Shown: piece after piece, positions 24,942-37,000 of the stretch
Layout of the letters: each line of letters starts with the position of its first letter
Position numbering within the stretch: position 1 is the stretch's first letter
Assembly (NCBI GenBank): GCA_037447655.1
Contig: JBBHKE010001764.1
Location: forward strand, 370,737-434,736
Reading direction: 5' to 3'
From: Zygnema cylindricum
Taxonomy: Eukaryota > Streptophyta > Zygnematophyceae > Zygnematales > Zygnemataceae
DNA length: 64,000 nucleotides
Notes under the pieces: generated by a model
Database searches by the model: none
What the model was told of the DNA's origin: nothing
Seen by the model: the letters and a program-made list of their open reading frames with translations, nothing else
Translations under genes and position numbers: made by a program

Positions 24942-25641
24942 TGTAGGATCTTAAGCAAAAGACATTCACTCAAATAAATTCACAAAACATAAAACATAAT
25001 ACAGCGGAAGCTCATAAAAAACAAGAGGAATATTCAACCAAAAAGAATTATAAGTGTTCTTGACCGAGCCTCTTTACATCATCTCTCTTCTCTTTAAATA
25101 ATCTCTACTCCAAGATTAATCCTCTAAGATTTAATCATATAAGATTGAATACTCTGCACATGTACACTGCTGCCTGTATACTCGTTACTCTGCACTAAGA
25201 GACAACAAGGTAAGACAAACAAGACTTAGCGTAGCGACGAAGTCTGTCCCTATATACTCGCTACTCTGCACTAAGAGACAACAAGGTAAGACAAGCAAGA
25301 TTTAGCGTAGCGACGAAGTCTGTCCCTAGCTGACTGTGCACACTGCAAAGACGTTTCCAGGAAGAAAGTAGCACGCGCTTTCTTCCTTCGAAACGACTAA
25401 CTCCAAACGTTGACTTAAACACATGTCGTCACACGAAAACACCTGCATGCAAAATGTGACACCTGCGCACGAAAACATAAAACGACGCGAAACGAAATAG
25501 TATGTTTTGTTCGCGGACGCTTCAAATAGTACCACGAAACGTCATCGCACATTTCGTACGATGACGTGATACTTTCACGTGAACAAATAAATGTTAGTAT
25601 GGCGCTTCGCGAAAATACCGCGAAACGACAATAACCCAACA
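24942..25641 (-). repeat. Copia-1 3' LTR (complete, 700 bp)
   Basis: On the minus strand it begins TGTTGGG and ends CCTACA, the TG...CA ends of LTRs, and is preceded by the purine tract GAGGGGGGT (25650-25642). A unit of about 75 bases (ending 'cgacgaagtctgtcccta') is present twice in tandem (about 25178-25327) but only once in the 5' LTR. Confidence 0.92.
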
Positions 25642-25650
25642 ACCCCCCTC
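25642..25650 (-). other. Copia-1 polypurine tract
   Basis: GAGGGGGGT directly precedes the 3' LTR on the element strand; such tracts prime plus-strand DNA synthesis. Confidence 0.8.
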
Positions 25651-25659
25651 TTATTGTCG

Positions 25660-26594
25660 GAATCGCCAAACTCTTCAAAATAATCCAAGTTTTGGACGCC
25701 CCCTCTCAAATACATCATGCGTGGCAGCCTTCGTCAACAAATATGCCGCCTCCTCTTTTGTCGGTACGTACGAAAATACAATCTCGTTTGCCGTAACTAA
25801 ATCTCTTACAAAATCTCTTTACAATATTGAGCTTGACTCAATTTAATGTTCCCCTCTTTGTCGCGTATCACTTCAATCCCCAAAATATATCGTACCTCTC
25901 CAAGATCTGTCACTTTGAAATGTAATCCAAGGTAACGTTTCAACTCATTAATGCGCTCCAACTTGTCGCATGCCATCAAGAAATCATCCACATAAACAGA
26001 AAATATGATTTGGTCAACTCCTTCACCTTTCACGTAAACTCCAGAATCGGACGTAGTCCGTACAAATCCAAATTTCAAAAGTTCTTGATGAAGTCTCAAA
26101 TACCACGTGCGCGGCGCCTGTTTCAAACCATATAATGAATTTTGCAAACGCCATATATTTCTTTCCTACAAAGGAGACACGCCTTCCGGTACCTTCATGT
26201 ATACCTCTTCCTCCAACTCACCATTTAAAAACGCAGTTTCCACGTCCATTTGATTGACGTGCTTCTTCCCCATCGCTGCAAGTGCAATAATAATCCGTAG
26301 TGAGTCGAACTTCACCACGGAAGCATATGTCTCCTTAAAATAGATTCCCTCACGTTGTTGGAATCCTTTACAAACAAGCCTCACCTTATACTTAATAATT
26401 TCACCCGAAGCTCTAGTCTTCGTCTTAAATAACCACTTTGCATCTATCGCCTTTTTCCCCTCCGGTAATTTTACTTCCTCAAAAGTTCGATTATCAACCA
26501 CCGATTTAAATTCTTTCTCCCACGCCGGTTTCCACTTACTCTCCCAATCAACCGACCTCCTTGCCTCGACATAAGATTGAGGGTCGCTGGTCAT
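25660..26594 (-). pseudogene. Copia-1 reverse transcriptase with RNase H deleted
   Basis: 26594-26166 carries the RT start (AKWLFKTKTRASGEIIKYK, then QMDVETAFLNGEL, with the first catalytic Asp). After one nonsense codon, 26147-25806 continues in the same frame with LYGLKQAPRTWY and the active-site box YVDDFLM, ending at YCKEIL. The next coding sequence (about 25805-25675, another frame) is VRDLVTANEIVFSYVPTKEE, the last part of copia RNase H. The RNase H catalytic region between them is missing, roughly 1 kb by comparison with the family. A short GAGATTT repeat sits at the junction, fitting deletion through microhomology. Confidence 0.88.
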
Positions 26595-26634
26595 ATTTTG
26601 CGTAAGTGATTGCTACAAAAGAAACTCCGTCTCT

Positions 26635-27912
26635 TTAGCACCGGAAAGAAAATAATGAGAATTCGATGCATTTTCCCCTTTTTGATCGTAAGTGAGTTTC
26701 TCCGGTTTCTTCCCCTTGTACTCCGAGAGCTCCTTCTAGAACTTGCTCTTCTTCAGATTCAATTTCAATTTCCTTCTCACTCGATTTAGAACTCGATCTA
26801 GAGCTTTGAGATTTCCGAATGTTCGAAGGCACTCGGGAATCCAAAGATCCGTTACTCTTTCTTTCAAATTCAATTTCAACTGATTTTCCCAATTTCTTTT
26901 TCTGAGTTTTCACATTCGGTTCCTCATCGGATTCCGAATCCCCAATGTACGGAAAACTCTCAATTTCACTCTCCTCATAAAAATCCAAATTTTCCTTAAA
27001 TTTCCCAACGGAATTCATGGCGGATTTGAGATCCTCATGAAAATCCACATTCCGAGATTCCTCCACGGTGTGACGAGCCGGATCATACACTCGGTACAAA
27101 TTCCCCTTTGCACTATAACCAACAAAAATTCCCGGCCAACACCTTGGAGCAAATTTCCCCTTCCTCTTGATTGATTCTACATAAACCGTAGCATGGCATC
27201 CCCAAATTCTTAAATGATGAACCGTGGGCTTTCTCCCACTCCATAACTCCTCCGGTGTTTTACTTCCGGAAACCGAAGTGAGTCTTCGGTTACAAATGTT
27301 ATTTGCCGTAAGAATCGCATCTCCCCACAAAAGCATCTCTCGTCCGGAGCTATGAACCATCGCACGGACCATTTCTTGTAAGGTACGATTCTTCCTCTCG
27401 GCCACTCCATTTGATTCCGGAGAATAAGGTGCCGTGAATTGATGCCTTATCCCCCACTCCTTACAATACCCCGCAAAAACAACAAACTCCCCTCTATTGT
27501 CCGAACAAACGGACTTAAGCTTCTTATCAATTTGCCTCTCTGCCATTTCATGCCATTTTTTAAATTTTTCAAATGCATCCGATTTCTTTTTCAATAAATA
27601 CACCCATGACTTCCGAGAAAAGTCATCAACAATCACCAAAGTATACTTATTACCTCCAATTGTCTCGGGTTTAATATGTCCACAAAGATCGACGTGGACA
27701 ACCTCAAAAGGACTTTGAGCTCGATGCTTGATGTCTTTATTCGGATGGGATTTCCGAATTTGACGTTCTTTGCTACATCCTCCGCATCCGTTCACCTTCT
27801 CATCGGATGCGAGGTCCAAACCCCTCACCGAAGAATGACGAATCATCTTTTTCAAACTTACCTCGGATGTGTGACACATCCGATGATGCCATAAGGTAAG
27901 ATCACCTTTCAA
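26635..27912 (-). pseudogene. Copia-1 integrase region
   Basis: A 425-codon open frame. It begins with the GAG-pre-integrase zinc site (WHHRMCHTSE ... GCGGCSKE), then the integrase core with Asp in VVHVDLCGHI, Asp in SDNRGEF and Glu in NGVAERKNRTL, then the copia GIFVGYS block. The catalytic triad is preserved. The C-terminal part is a variable acidic/Ser-rich linker (IEIESEEEQ). It is a part of a broken polyprotein: stops lie on both sides, toward protease and toward RT. Confidence 0.9.
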
Positions 27913-28104
27913 CTCCGAAATTTGATGTGAAATTCCCTCGGTGGGAACTTTAGATTTCGGCCTCCTCCATAAGAGCCGACTATGATTCGCATCCGTTACA
28001 ACTCGTTCTCCAATTACATCCCCCTTCTCATTCCAAATCTCTATAGATTGATCACCTCTCGCAAGTAAGCTTCCAACACTCTTTTGGATTTGTGGAACGC
28101 TTAA

Positions 28105-29715
28105 CTAATTGACCGAACCGTCCAGAATATAAAGAGTATTTTGTAGACGATACTCCGTCAATTTCTCTTTCCCATCATTATCCCATGAAAGGAGATCAAG
28201 CCGAACCGTACCAACCGTACCAACCGAAATGACATGGCCGCTTGCAACCGTAATAAACTCTGGAACCGTAAGTTCCCCCATGTCATCAAACAAGGTGGCA
28301 TCTGTGCAAACATGGTGAGATGCCCCCGTATCAATGATCCACTCTTTCTCCAAATTTCCTTCACTACTCACCGAATCAAGGGTAAGGTTAAGAACCGGAA
28401 AAACATCACCGGTTTCATTACCATAGTCAAAGTAATTTGCATTACCATAACCACGACCACCACCGCGGCCTCCTCCTCGGCCGCCACCTCGACCGCCTCT
28501 ATCACCTCCTCTACCTCCTCTTCCACTTCCAGAATCTCCACTCTTCGCATAACATTGAGGGCTCGTATGCCCCCACTTACCGCAAAAATGACATTGCTTG
28601 TCCTTATCCGGACAAGATGAAGACAAATGTCCAAGCGTGTTACATCGGTAGCATGTCACATTGGAAAGATCCAAAGGGACCTTCGGTGGAAGACCTTGCT
28701 CCTTCTTGTTGCCTCGGCCGCCACCACCTCTCGCGCCACCTCCTCTACCACCTCCTCTAGCACCGGCAAAGTTAAGATCCGGGGTTTCGGGAGTAGTAGA
28801 GTTGAGAACTCCTCCTCCTCCACTTGAAGAAGTTGATGGAGTTCCCTCTGACATTTTGATAAAATTGACGGTGAATCCTAAGGTGTTATCCGCCTTTGCT
28901 CGTAAAATAGCTTTAAGATGTGAAAGCTTCTCTTGTAAAGCATTAAAAAAAACTCTTAACTTATCCGCATCCAAGATAACTCGACCATTGTTGATTAATT
29001 GAACGAGTATAATATTGAAGCGCTTCACGGCATCATCCATTAATTCATTTGACTTGATTTTAAAATTCATAAAGTCGATATAAACATATTGACCCTTGTT
29101 CTCAACGCCTTTCTCATATTGCTCCTCAAGTGCTTGCCAACACTCATGGGCCGTGCCGTGAGCGAGGAAATGATCAAGCACGGAAGAAGTGCAATTCTTC
29201 ATCAAACCGGTTGTTGCCGCGATATCTTTCAACCTCCATTGAGCACGTGCCTTACTCTCGAGTGGCATTTTCTCTTCCCCATTAACAATCCTCCAAAGCT
29301 TCTTGAGAATAAGTTGGCCTGAAATAAACTTCTTCCAAACGGCATAATTGGAACCATTAAAGGCCACGGATTTCCCCGACATATTATAATTTTCTTCGTT
29401 TTCAAATCCTTCGTCAAACTCGGACTCTTCTTCTTCTATCTTTGACTTTCCCTTCCTAATCCTCTCTTATCTCTCACTCTCATTAGCTCCTCCAATGAAT
29501 GGATCGGTAGCCGGAAAAGAAGTGTTTTCTTTGCTCTCACTCGGTTGAATTTGAAAACGGGAATCTACATATCTCATAAGTGTATCAAACATTTCCTCAA
29601 ATTTTCTCTACGTATTTCGGGTCTCCTCAAATTGAGATCCCGAAATATTGAACTCTCTTGCTCTCTCCGAAGTCGACATGGGGGAAGGAGTATTTCTATT
29701 CTTCTTCCTCCCCAT
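28105..29715 (-). pseudogene. Copia-1 gag and protease
   Basis: The most upstream start is the ATG at 29715 (MGRKKNRNTPS), 29 bases past the PBS; the same frame then meets a TAG and a TAA before continuing as MSGKSVAFNGSNYAVW from 29382 to a stop at 28105. Gag has two zinc knuckles, CYRCNTLGHLSSSC and CHFCGKWGHTSPQC, each next to Gly/Arg-rich (RGG) tracts. The protease motif WIIDTGASHHVC follows. RGG tracts are usual RNA-binding regions; two knuckles in a copia gag are less usual than one. Confidence 0.88.
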
Positions 29716-29743
29716 GCTCTCTCTCTCTATCTCCGACGCACTA

Positions 29744-29755
29744 GCTCCGATACCA
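29744..29755 (-). other. Copia-1 primer-binding site (tRNA-iMet 3' end)
   Basis: On the element strand TGGTATCGGAGC lies two bases after the 5' LTR. This is the complement of the 3' end of plant initiator-Met tRNA (TGGTATCAGAGC) with one mismatch: the standard plant copia arrangement, unlike elements 2 and 3. Confidence 0.85.
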
Positions 29756-29757
29756 AT

Positions 29758-30349
29758 TGTAGGATCTTAAGCAAAAGACATTCACTTAAATAAATTCACG
29801 AAACATAAAACATAACACAGCTGAAGCTCATAAAAGACAAGAGGAATATTCAGCCAAAAAGAATTATAAGTGTTTTTGACCAAAGCCTCTTTACATCATC
29901 TCTCTTCTCTCTTCTCTTTAAATAATCTCTACTCCAAGATTAATCCTCTAAGATTTAATCATATAAGATTGAATACTCTGCACATGTACACTGCTACCTA
30001 TATACTCGCTACTCTGCACTAAGAGACAACAAGGTAAGACAAGCAAGACTTAGCGTAGCGACGAAGTCTGTCCCTAGCTGACTGTGCACACTGCAAAGAA
30101 GTTTCCACGAAGAAAGTAGCACGCGCTTTCTTCTTTCGAAACGACTAACTCCAAACATTGACTTAAACACGTGTCGTCACACAAAAACACCTGCACGCAA
30201 AATGTGACAACTGCGCACGATAACATAAAGTGACGCGAAACGAAGTAGTATGTTTCGTTTGCGAACGCTTCAAATAGTACCACGAAACGTCATCGCACAT
30301 TTCGTACGATGACGTGATACTTTCACGTCAACAAATAAATGTTAGTATG
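29758..30349 (-). repeat. Copia-1 5' LTR (truncated, 592 bp)
   Basis: Matches the 3' LTR from its inner end to 'gttagtatg', then stops 40 bases short of the expected TGTTGGG end and runs straight into flank copy A'. It has one copy of the 75-base unit that is doubled in the 3' LTR. Confidence 0.9.
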
Positions 30350-30713
30350 TTTTTTCATGTTTTCTTCTCTTTTCAACAATTTATGATTATTTTTTCTTCC
30401 TTCCTGTCAAATTTTTCTTCTACCTTCTCTCTCTCCTTATCGTCCTCTCCCCTTCAAGTTTTTACTCTCGGCCAATAGAATTTCTGTAAACCTTTCGTCA
30501 ATTTTTGACTGAACCAATACCCTAGTTTGAACACCATTGTCATTTTTTCCCACAAGTGGACAATTTGCCTTATCACTTCTTTTTCCTCGTTTTCCTTCTG
30601 GCAAAATTTCCTCTAATTTCTCATTATTCATTTCTTCTTTTCCTCTCACCTTTCCACCTTTCCACCTTTCCATCTTTCTATGCCTACGAACTATTTTTTG
30701 GATTGCACAAAAA
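30350..30713. repeat. Flank duplication A', right copy
   Basis: Direct repeat of 24578-24941. It ends with the same 'gcacaaaaa' at which the left copy meets the LTR, and then continues into new sequence (gagcgagtggg). So A' looks like the original empty insertion site joined to a broken LTR. Confidence 0.85.
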
Positions 30714-32280
30714 GAGCGAGTGGGGGTGTTTGTTTATTCGACAAAAAAACAAATACACGGGAAAAAAAAACAAAAACAAAACACACAATCCACCCACAAT
30801 CCACACATGATCCTCACTCAGTATTGTTATTCGATAATGTATTGTATTTGAATTGATGTAAAACAAATACAAAGTTGGGAACTGAAGGATGCACGCAAAT
30901 TTGAAAACGTTATGGGAAACGGAAAAGTACATCAATCCGTATGGATATGCGACAAGACAGACCAATAAGACAAAAATCTTTCTTTGCAGTTTGCCGTTCG
31001 GGCTGGAATACTTGCAAGCATGGGATTAGAGGAATCCTAATTGTTCTCTATGTTATTGAATTCTAACGTCATCGACTCAACAGAGTAAGAGAAAGAAAGT
31101 GATATTATTGTAGTGAAGATAACTCCTGTTAATATACTTATGTTCACCGACTCTCTCTTGCCATGGATGTAATGTTATGTTTCCGCTTGTGATATGATTA
31201 TGTGGTGATTATTCGGTGTATATGGGAGTGCTTTGAGTGATTTGTTGAGAATCGATCCTACCATTATTTCGATGCTCAGGTGAATCCTTTGTTGCTATTA
31301 CTACATTTATTGATATGTTGTGGTTCACACTTTGAAAGGTTCGTCAAATTTTGGTTAAAATTGCAATAGACCATTGAAATTGGAGCTATTTTTTCATGAC
31401 TAATTTACGGAATATTTACTGGAAAGTCAACGGGGATTTCACCATGAATCCTCATCTTTTTTATTAGAGAGGTATTTATAAGATTTAGCGCTCCCTCCAA
31501 AGCACATACAAAAATGTCCACCTTTAAAAAGAAAAAAACTTTGGTCTATATTATTGCGCATATTCTTGAGCAAGTGAAGTATTATTGATGATTTAAGGTA
31601 ATAATTATGTATTACTGTTATAAGGTTTTTGATCGTTTGAATCATCTTTTAGGAGCAATGCTTTACCACTTGTGTTGTAGGATGAGACAAAAAAGAAAAG
31701 ATAAAAAACCAAATTGAAGGATGCAACAAGACAAGGAAAGAAAAATGAACAGTTGCAAAGTTGAAGGAAAAAGAAATCTTCAAAATTGAGTAAGAAATGT
31801 CAGAAAAAGTTTACAGATGAAGAAAGGGGACCCACTCGATGCTTGAATATCCACCCAAAATCGAAGTCCGAGCTACACGACAACAAATTTTAAACAATTT
31901 TGAAAATATAGTCAAGATCACACATTTTTTAGGTCAAAAGGTAAGGAAAGCGAAACAACACGTTTCAATGACGAATTCACAAGCTCCCTTGCCGGCCCGA
32001 AAAAGTGTATAGAATAGAAGAAGTACATCGCAGGATATAGTCAGTATGCCGTGTATCGCCATATTCTTTGATGTTTTTTTCGCCATCTTTTCCGTGCGCA
32101 TATTTATCGGAATGTTAATCCGACGGTTGGGTTTAAAAGTTAAGGGCCTCGGCTTCTAATTGGCGGTCTCCAACAGAAAATAGTACAGGTGTGCGCAGTA
32201 GAGTCATAGTAAGTGTCGAAAAAACATTAACACATAAGCACTACACCGGCCACCGTTATTACAGCTAATTACATTAATTC
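30714..32280. other. Intergenic, no gene seen
   Basis: AT-rich. No frame over 100 codons with recognisable motifs. A possible M1-type end lies at 32243-32275 ('acaccggccaccgttatta'). Confidence 0.45.
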
Positions 32281-33391
32281 GGTCGCGACTTATTTGGCCA
32301 GAAGCCTCAAAATAGTGTCAAAAAACAGAACACTATTAAAGGACGTGGACTACAATCTGCCACGCCACCTTGCGCTAAATTAGTAATATTAATTATAATT
32401 TCGCATTAACACTAATAAATCCTTATGCTAATAACGATATCGATCTAAAAACTAAAAAAAGTACATGATAGAATCGTCGTCACGTCACATTGTACACAAT
32501 GTAGCCAACAAAATGTTACGTTCCTTATGCTCCAAACCTCCAGAATCAAATATTGTACGGAAACGCTCGGCGCACTTTAGTACTAACACCTCTACTCAAT
32601 GTTAAGTTCCCATCAGCCCCAATTGTCTTCCCTCCCTGCGTATCTTCCTCTCCCGTCACATTTTTACTTTCCACCGAAGGACTTTCTGTACTCCTATCGT
32701 ACAGAACCTGTACTCTAGCTTGAATATCGTTATCTTCTTCCCACAAGTAGTCAATTCATCTAGTCACTCCTTTTTCCACGGCCTCGTTTTCCTAAAACAA
32801 AATCTTCTTTTCCTCCATCCTGTTTTCCCCTCCTCCTTTCTGTTTTTCCTCTCTTCCTTCCTGTCTTTTCCCTCTCCGTCCTTCTTCTACTTTACACTCT
32901 CCTTCGCAACAAGCGGCCCCTTCATATGCACAGCCATTTCACAACTCTAGGAATCACATTCACAATTTCCAGTTTCCTCTCCCTCACTCTCCTTATACCA
33001 TCCTTGTCTTCTCCCTTTAATCTCTTGAGACGGGCGATCCACACTATCCATCAGCGCAAGTACTCATTTCCGATGTTTCGCAAAAATCCATTTGTGCACT
33101 GCCTAAAGTTTAAACAACATATAGTTGACAAATGCATTTATCAATCATTTATAATACACACAATAATTATCGTTACATCACTGAATCTCACGATTCACAA
33201 CTCACAAAATATTGAAAAAACACTTTGTTATATACATTTTTCAATGTTTCTGATGTTCTAAGACACCAAAGCATTGAGAAACTCAAACATCATAGCAACT
33301 AGTCCAAACCATTCTGTAAAAATGGCCCAACATACCAGTGTGAGCTCAACTTCAAAAATATTCTGGTTCGGCTTGTTTCAATTGGTAGCAC
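32281..33391. repeat. Tandem duplication, unit 1 (interrupted by copia-2)
   Basis: Matches 39115-40282 in the same orientation. Unit 1 is split after AGCAC (33387-33391) by copia-2 and resumes at 38943-38991. The two parts together (about 1160 bases) equal the uninterrupted unit 2. Differences are scattered single bases and small indels. Confidence 0.88.
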
Positions 33392-33874
33392 TATTGGAGG
33401 TGGATTGGTGGAAGCCATGAAATTGTACACAAGAGAAAGATCAATGCATTGGAGAGAGAAATTGATTTGTATTTGGGATGATTTCATTAAGTGAGAAGAG
33501 TCACTTATATACAAGATATACAATGCTAATTACTGTGGAGTCTAAGCGCTCTACGGTGCGCTGTAACAAAGGGATCCTAGTCTAGATTCTAACAAATGTA
33601 TGTAAGACAAAAGACTGGACCGTCGCCCAAAAGACTGGACCGACGGTCAAAGGACTTCTACGTAAAAAGAGACTGGACCGACGGTCAAAGGACTTCTACG
33701 TAAAAAGACTAGACCGACGTATGTAACAAAAAGTACAAATGACTGGACCGACGTATGGAAGTACGGACATGACCAAAAGTGAGACGTCCGTAAAAGACGG
33801 TCAACAAGACTTGACCGACGTAAGAAAAAGTACGGACAAGACAAAAGTAGCCTGACGCTAAATGTCCGTTAACA
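33392..33874 (-). repeat. Copia-2 3' LTR (483 bp)
   Basis: On the element strand it begins TGTTAACGG and ends CCTCCAATA. U3 contains several spaced copies of ACTGGACCGACG; one unit (about 40 bases) is doubled here but single in the 5' LTR. The end of the LTR includes the nine gag start codons, non-functional at this position. Confidence 0.9.
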
Positions 33875-33884
33875 CCCCCCCTCA
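33875..33884 (-). other. Copia-2 polypurine tract
   Basis: On the element strand TTGAGGGGGG(G) immediately precedes the 3' LTR start TGTTAAC. Confidence 0.8.
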
Positions 33885-34019
33885 AGCGAAAACTACAAAG
33901 TAGATTGAGATGAAAACAAAGGAAATTTAGCCACGAGGAAAAGGAAGACGAAGGCCACAGGAGAGGCGGTGCTGCTCAAAGTGAGGGCGATGAAGAGCCT
34001 TGGTGAGATAATCGACCAC

Positions 34020-37000
34020 TTAGTCGGCGGATTTGACATAAAGAAATTGGAGAGTGCCATCTTCAACCCGCTCCTGAGAGTAGTGATACTGAATGTCGAT
34101 GTGCTTCGTCCGCTTGTGGTGAACAGGATTGCGGATCAAAGCAAGGGCTCCTTGGGAATCAAAAAAAATTGGAGTTGGGGCTGAAGGGGGAAACCCAAGA
34201 TTGGAAAGCAGGGTCCGGAGCCAAACAGCTTCCTTGGCGGCGTGACAAGCGGCCATATATTCCGCCTCAGTACTAGATCACGCCGGTACTAGAGCACGCC
34301 GTGGTAGATTGCTTCCTGCATGACCAAGAGATTAGACCATTGCCCAAAAAGAAGCACGAGCCAGTGGTGGAACGGCGGGAAAGCTCATCTAGGGCCCAAT
34401 CTCAATCAACAAAACCCGTAAGAGTACTGGAGCCAGAGGAAGAATATGTGAGACAAAGAGTTTTAGTGCCCTGTAGATAACGAAAGACACGTTTGGCTGC
34501 GACAAGATGATAAAGAGAAGGACGTTGAAGGAATTGACTGAGTTTAGTGACAGCTGTGGCAATGTGAGGGCGGGTGGCCTGCATGGCGTACATAAGGGCC
34601 CCGACCATCGAGCGGTAAGTGGCATGGAGGGAGGGGGAGAGAAAGGAGTCTGTGGAAGGGAGGAGAGGGGCATTGGTATCCAAAGGGGTGGAAAGGGAGG
34701 AGCACTCTGCCATGCCAAAGCGTTCCAAAAGATCAGAGATAAAGGTCTCTTGAGAGAGGGAGAGGGTGCGAGCCGAGCGGTTACGAGAAACTTGAATGCC
34801 CAAATAAAAAGTGAGCTCACCTAGATCGGCCATGTCAAAATGGGTCTGAAGGAGAGACTTGACAGTGGAGATTTCAAAGAGGGAAGGACCAACAAGAAAG
34901 AGATCGTCAACAAAGATCGCAACAATGATCATGGAGGTGCCAGAGCCACGAGAGTAAATGCTAAAATCGGCATCAATTCGGGGTAAATCCTTCTTTCCGC
35001 ATAATGGCATCTATAGTATAGTTCCATACACGGGGGGATTGTTTTAATCCATATATTGTTTTAATGAGATGGCAAACAAGATGTTCAGATCCAAGGGAAA
35101 TATAGCCTTCAGGCTGATGCATTTAAATGTCCTCAGACAAGATCCCATTTAAGAAAGCATTTTTAACATCCATCTGATGAACATGGAAATCATGTTCAGC
35201 AGCTAAAGGAAGTAAAGTGCGGATAGATGTCAACCGGGCAACAGGAGCAAAGGTTTAAGTGAAATCTATACCTTCGATTTGGGAAAAGCCCTTCGCCACC
35301 AAGCGAGCTTTGTATTTGTCCACGGATCCATCCGCTTTTTGTTTTACACGGAAGACCCACTTTGAACCGATTGCCTTTCTTCTAGGGGGAAGGGGAACAA
35401 GATTCCATGTTTTGCTGGAAAGTAAGGCATTGAATTCAGCATCAGCGGCGATTTTCCAAAGGGAGGCATCGGGACGTTTTAGGGCAGCTTTGAGAGAGAG
35501 AGGGGCTAATATAAGAGAGGCGGAGGCCCCAGCCGAGTAAGCGTATGCTAGAGAGGCATGGCCTATGGAAGTAATAAGCCGAGAGGGGGGGAACCTAGAG
35601 CGTGCGGGGTTACCGCGAGGTAAAAGAGAGGGGTCAGGAAGAGGGGAAGGCTCATGCTCAGGAAGTGAAGGCTTAAGAGGAGCAAAAGGCCAAGGAAGAG
35701 TTGAGTGGGAAAAAATTGTGGGAGAAAGATTATCAAATAGAAGATCATCTTGGGAAAGAGGGAGAAAGGAGGTAGTATCTTCGGAATTTGTGACAGGAGG
35801 AGGGGCAGTTGATTGGGTGGCAGGAGTGATGGGAGCAGCCCGGGAAACTAGGGGGGTAGGAGAAGATGGAGGAGGAGGGGGGCTTGAACATGATGAGGGG
35901 AAAAATATGGGAGGATTAAGAGGAGAGGGGTGGGAAGGTGTAAGGTAAGTGAATTCAGATGGCTGAAGAGATTGAAAGGGAAGGTTTAGGGGAAGAGGGT
36001 CGTAGAGGGTGAGGGAAGGAAAGTCGGATAATGGGGGAAGAGGGGAAGGGAAGGGCATACAAGACAAGGTGTTGAGAAGTGGCGTTTCGTTGAAGGTTAC
36101 TTCTCTGGTAGTGATGACGCGATGCTGAGAAGGACTCCAGATGCGGTAGGCTTTGGAATTTGGAGCGTATCCAACGAAAATGCCACGAAATGCGCGGGTG
36201 CCCAATTTGCCGTCCGATTGGAGGAGGTCTTTATACCACGTTTCACACCCAAAGATTCTAAGGTGACGTATATCTGGTTATACAAAGGACCATGCTTCCA
36301 TTGGAGTAGATTTTGGTAAAGCGTTAGTGGGACAAAGATTGCGTAAGTAATTTGTGCAAACGACAGCCTATGCCCAAAATTCATAAGGCAAATTTGCAAA
36401 GTACAGCATGGAGCGTGACATGTCATGTAATGTCCGATTGTACCTTTATGCAATGCCGTTTAGTTGCGGCGTCCGAGGCGCCGTTAAATGACGCGAGATT
36501 CCATGTTGCGTGAGAAATTCAGAAAATTGGTTTGACAAAAATTCGCCACCGTTGTCACTGCGCAAGACCTTGATTCGTTTCTTGTGAAAATTTTCTGCCA
36601 ACGCCTTAAATTCTTGAAATCGTGCAAAAGCGTCAGATTTATGACAGATTGGATACACATGTGAAAAACGAGTGGCGTGGTCAATGAAAGTGACAAAATA
36701 AAGGGAACCACTGTAACTACGCGTGCGCATGGGGCCACACACGTCAGTATGCACGAGTGCAAGTGGTTCAGTGATGACGGTAGTGCTAGTGGGAAATGAG
36801 TGACGCGTCATTTTTCCTTGCACGCAACCGTCACAAAAATCGAAAGATTTGTTAGCGAATGAATTTAGTCAAGTTACAAGATTTGGCAAAGTACGCAAAC
36901 TTTCGCTATTTAGATGACCATATCTTAAATGCCAAAGTGGAAAACTGTCAACGCTAGCATTTAAAGCAAATATTTTTGGAATACTATAGGATTGTAGGAC

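Larger units (their letters stand above)
24942..30349 (-). mobile_element. Ty1/copia retrotransposon 1, deletion-defective
   Basis: Order on the minus strand: truncated 5' LTR (30349-29758), PBS, gag with two zinc knuckles, protease, integrase, reverse transcriptase, a small RNase H remnant, polypurine tract and 3' LTR (25641-24942). Integrase ahead of RT identifies the copia order. Stops interrupt gag and pol, and most of RNase H is deleted, so it cannot move by itself. The 5' LTR lacks its outer 40 bases, where it meets a second copy of the left flank. Confidence 0.93.

Noticed and set aside
28234-29002. Plus-strand frames rich in Thr/Ser or Pro opposite copia-1 gag
   Set aside because: Mirror of the Gly/Arg-rich gag coding on the minus strand.
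34507-35948. Plus-strand Gly/Glu/Arg-rich frames over copia-2
   Set aside because: Complement of the Ser/Pro-rich pol linker on the minus strand.
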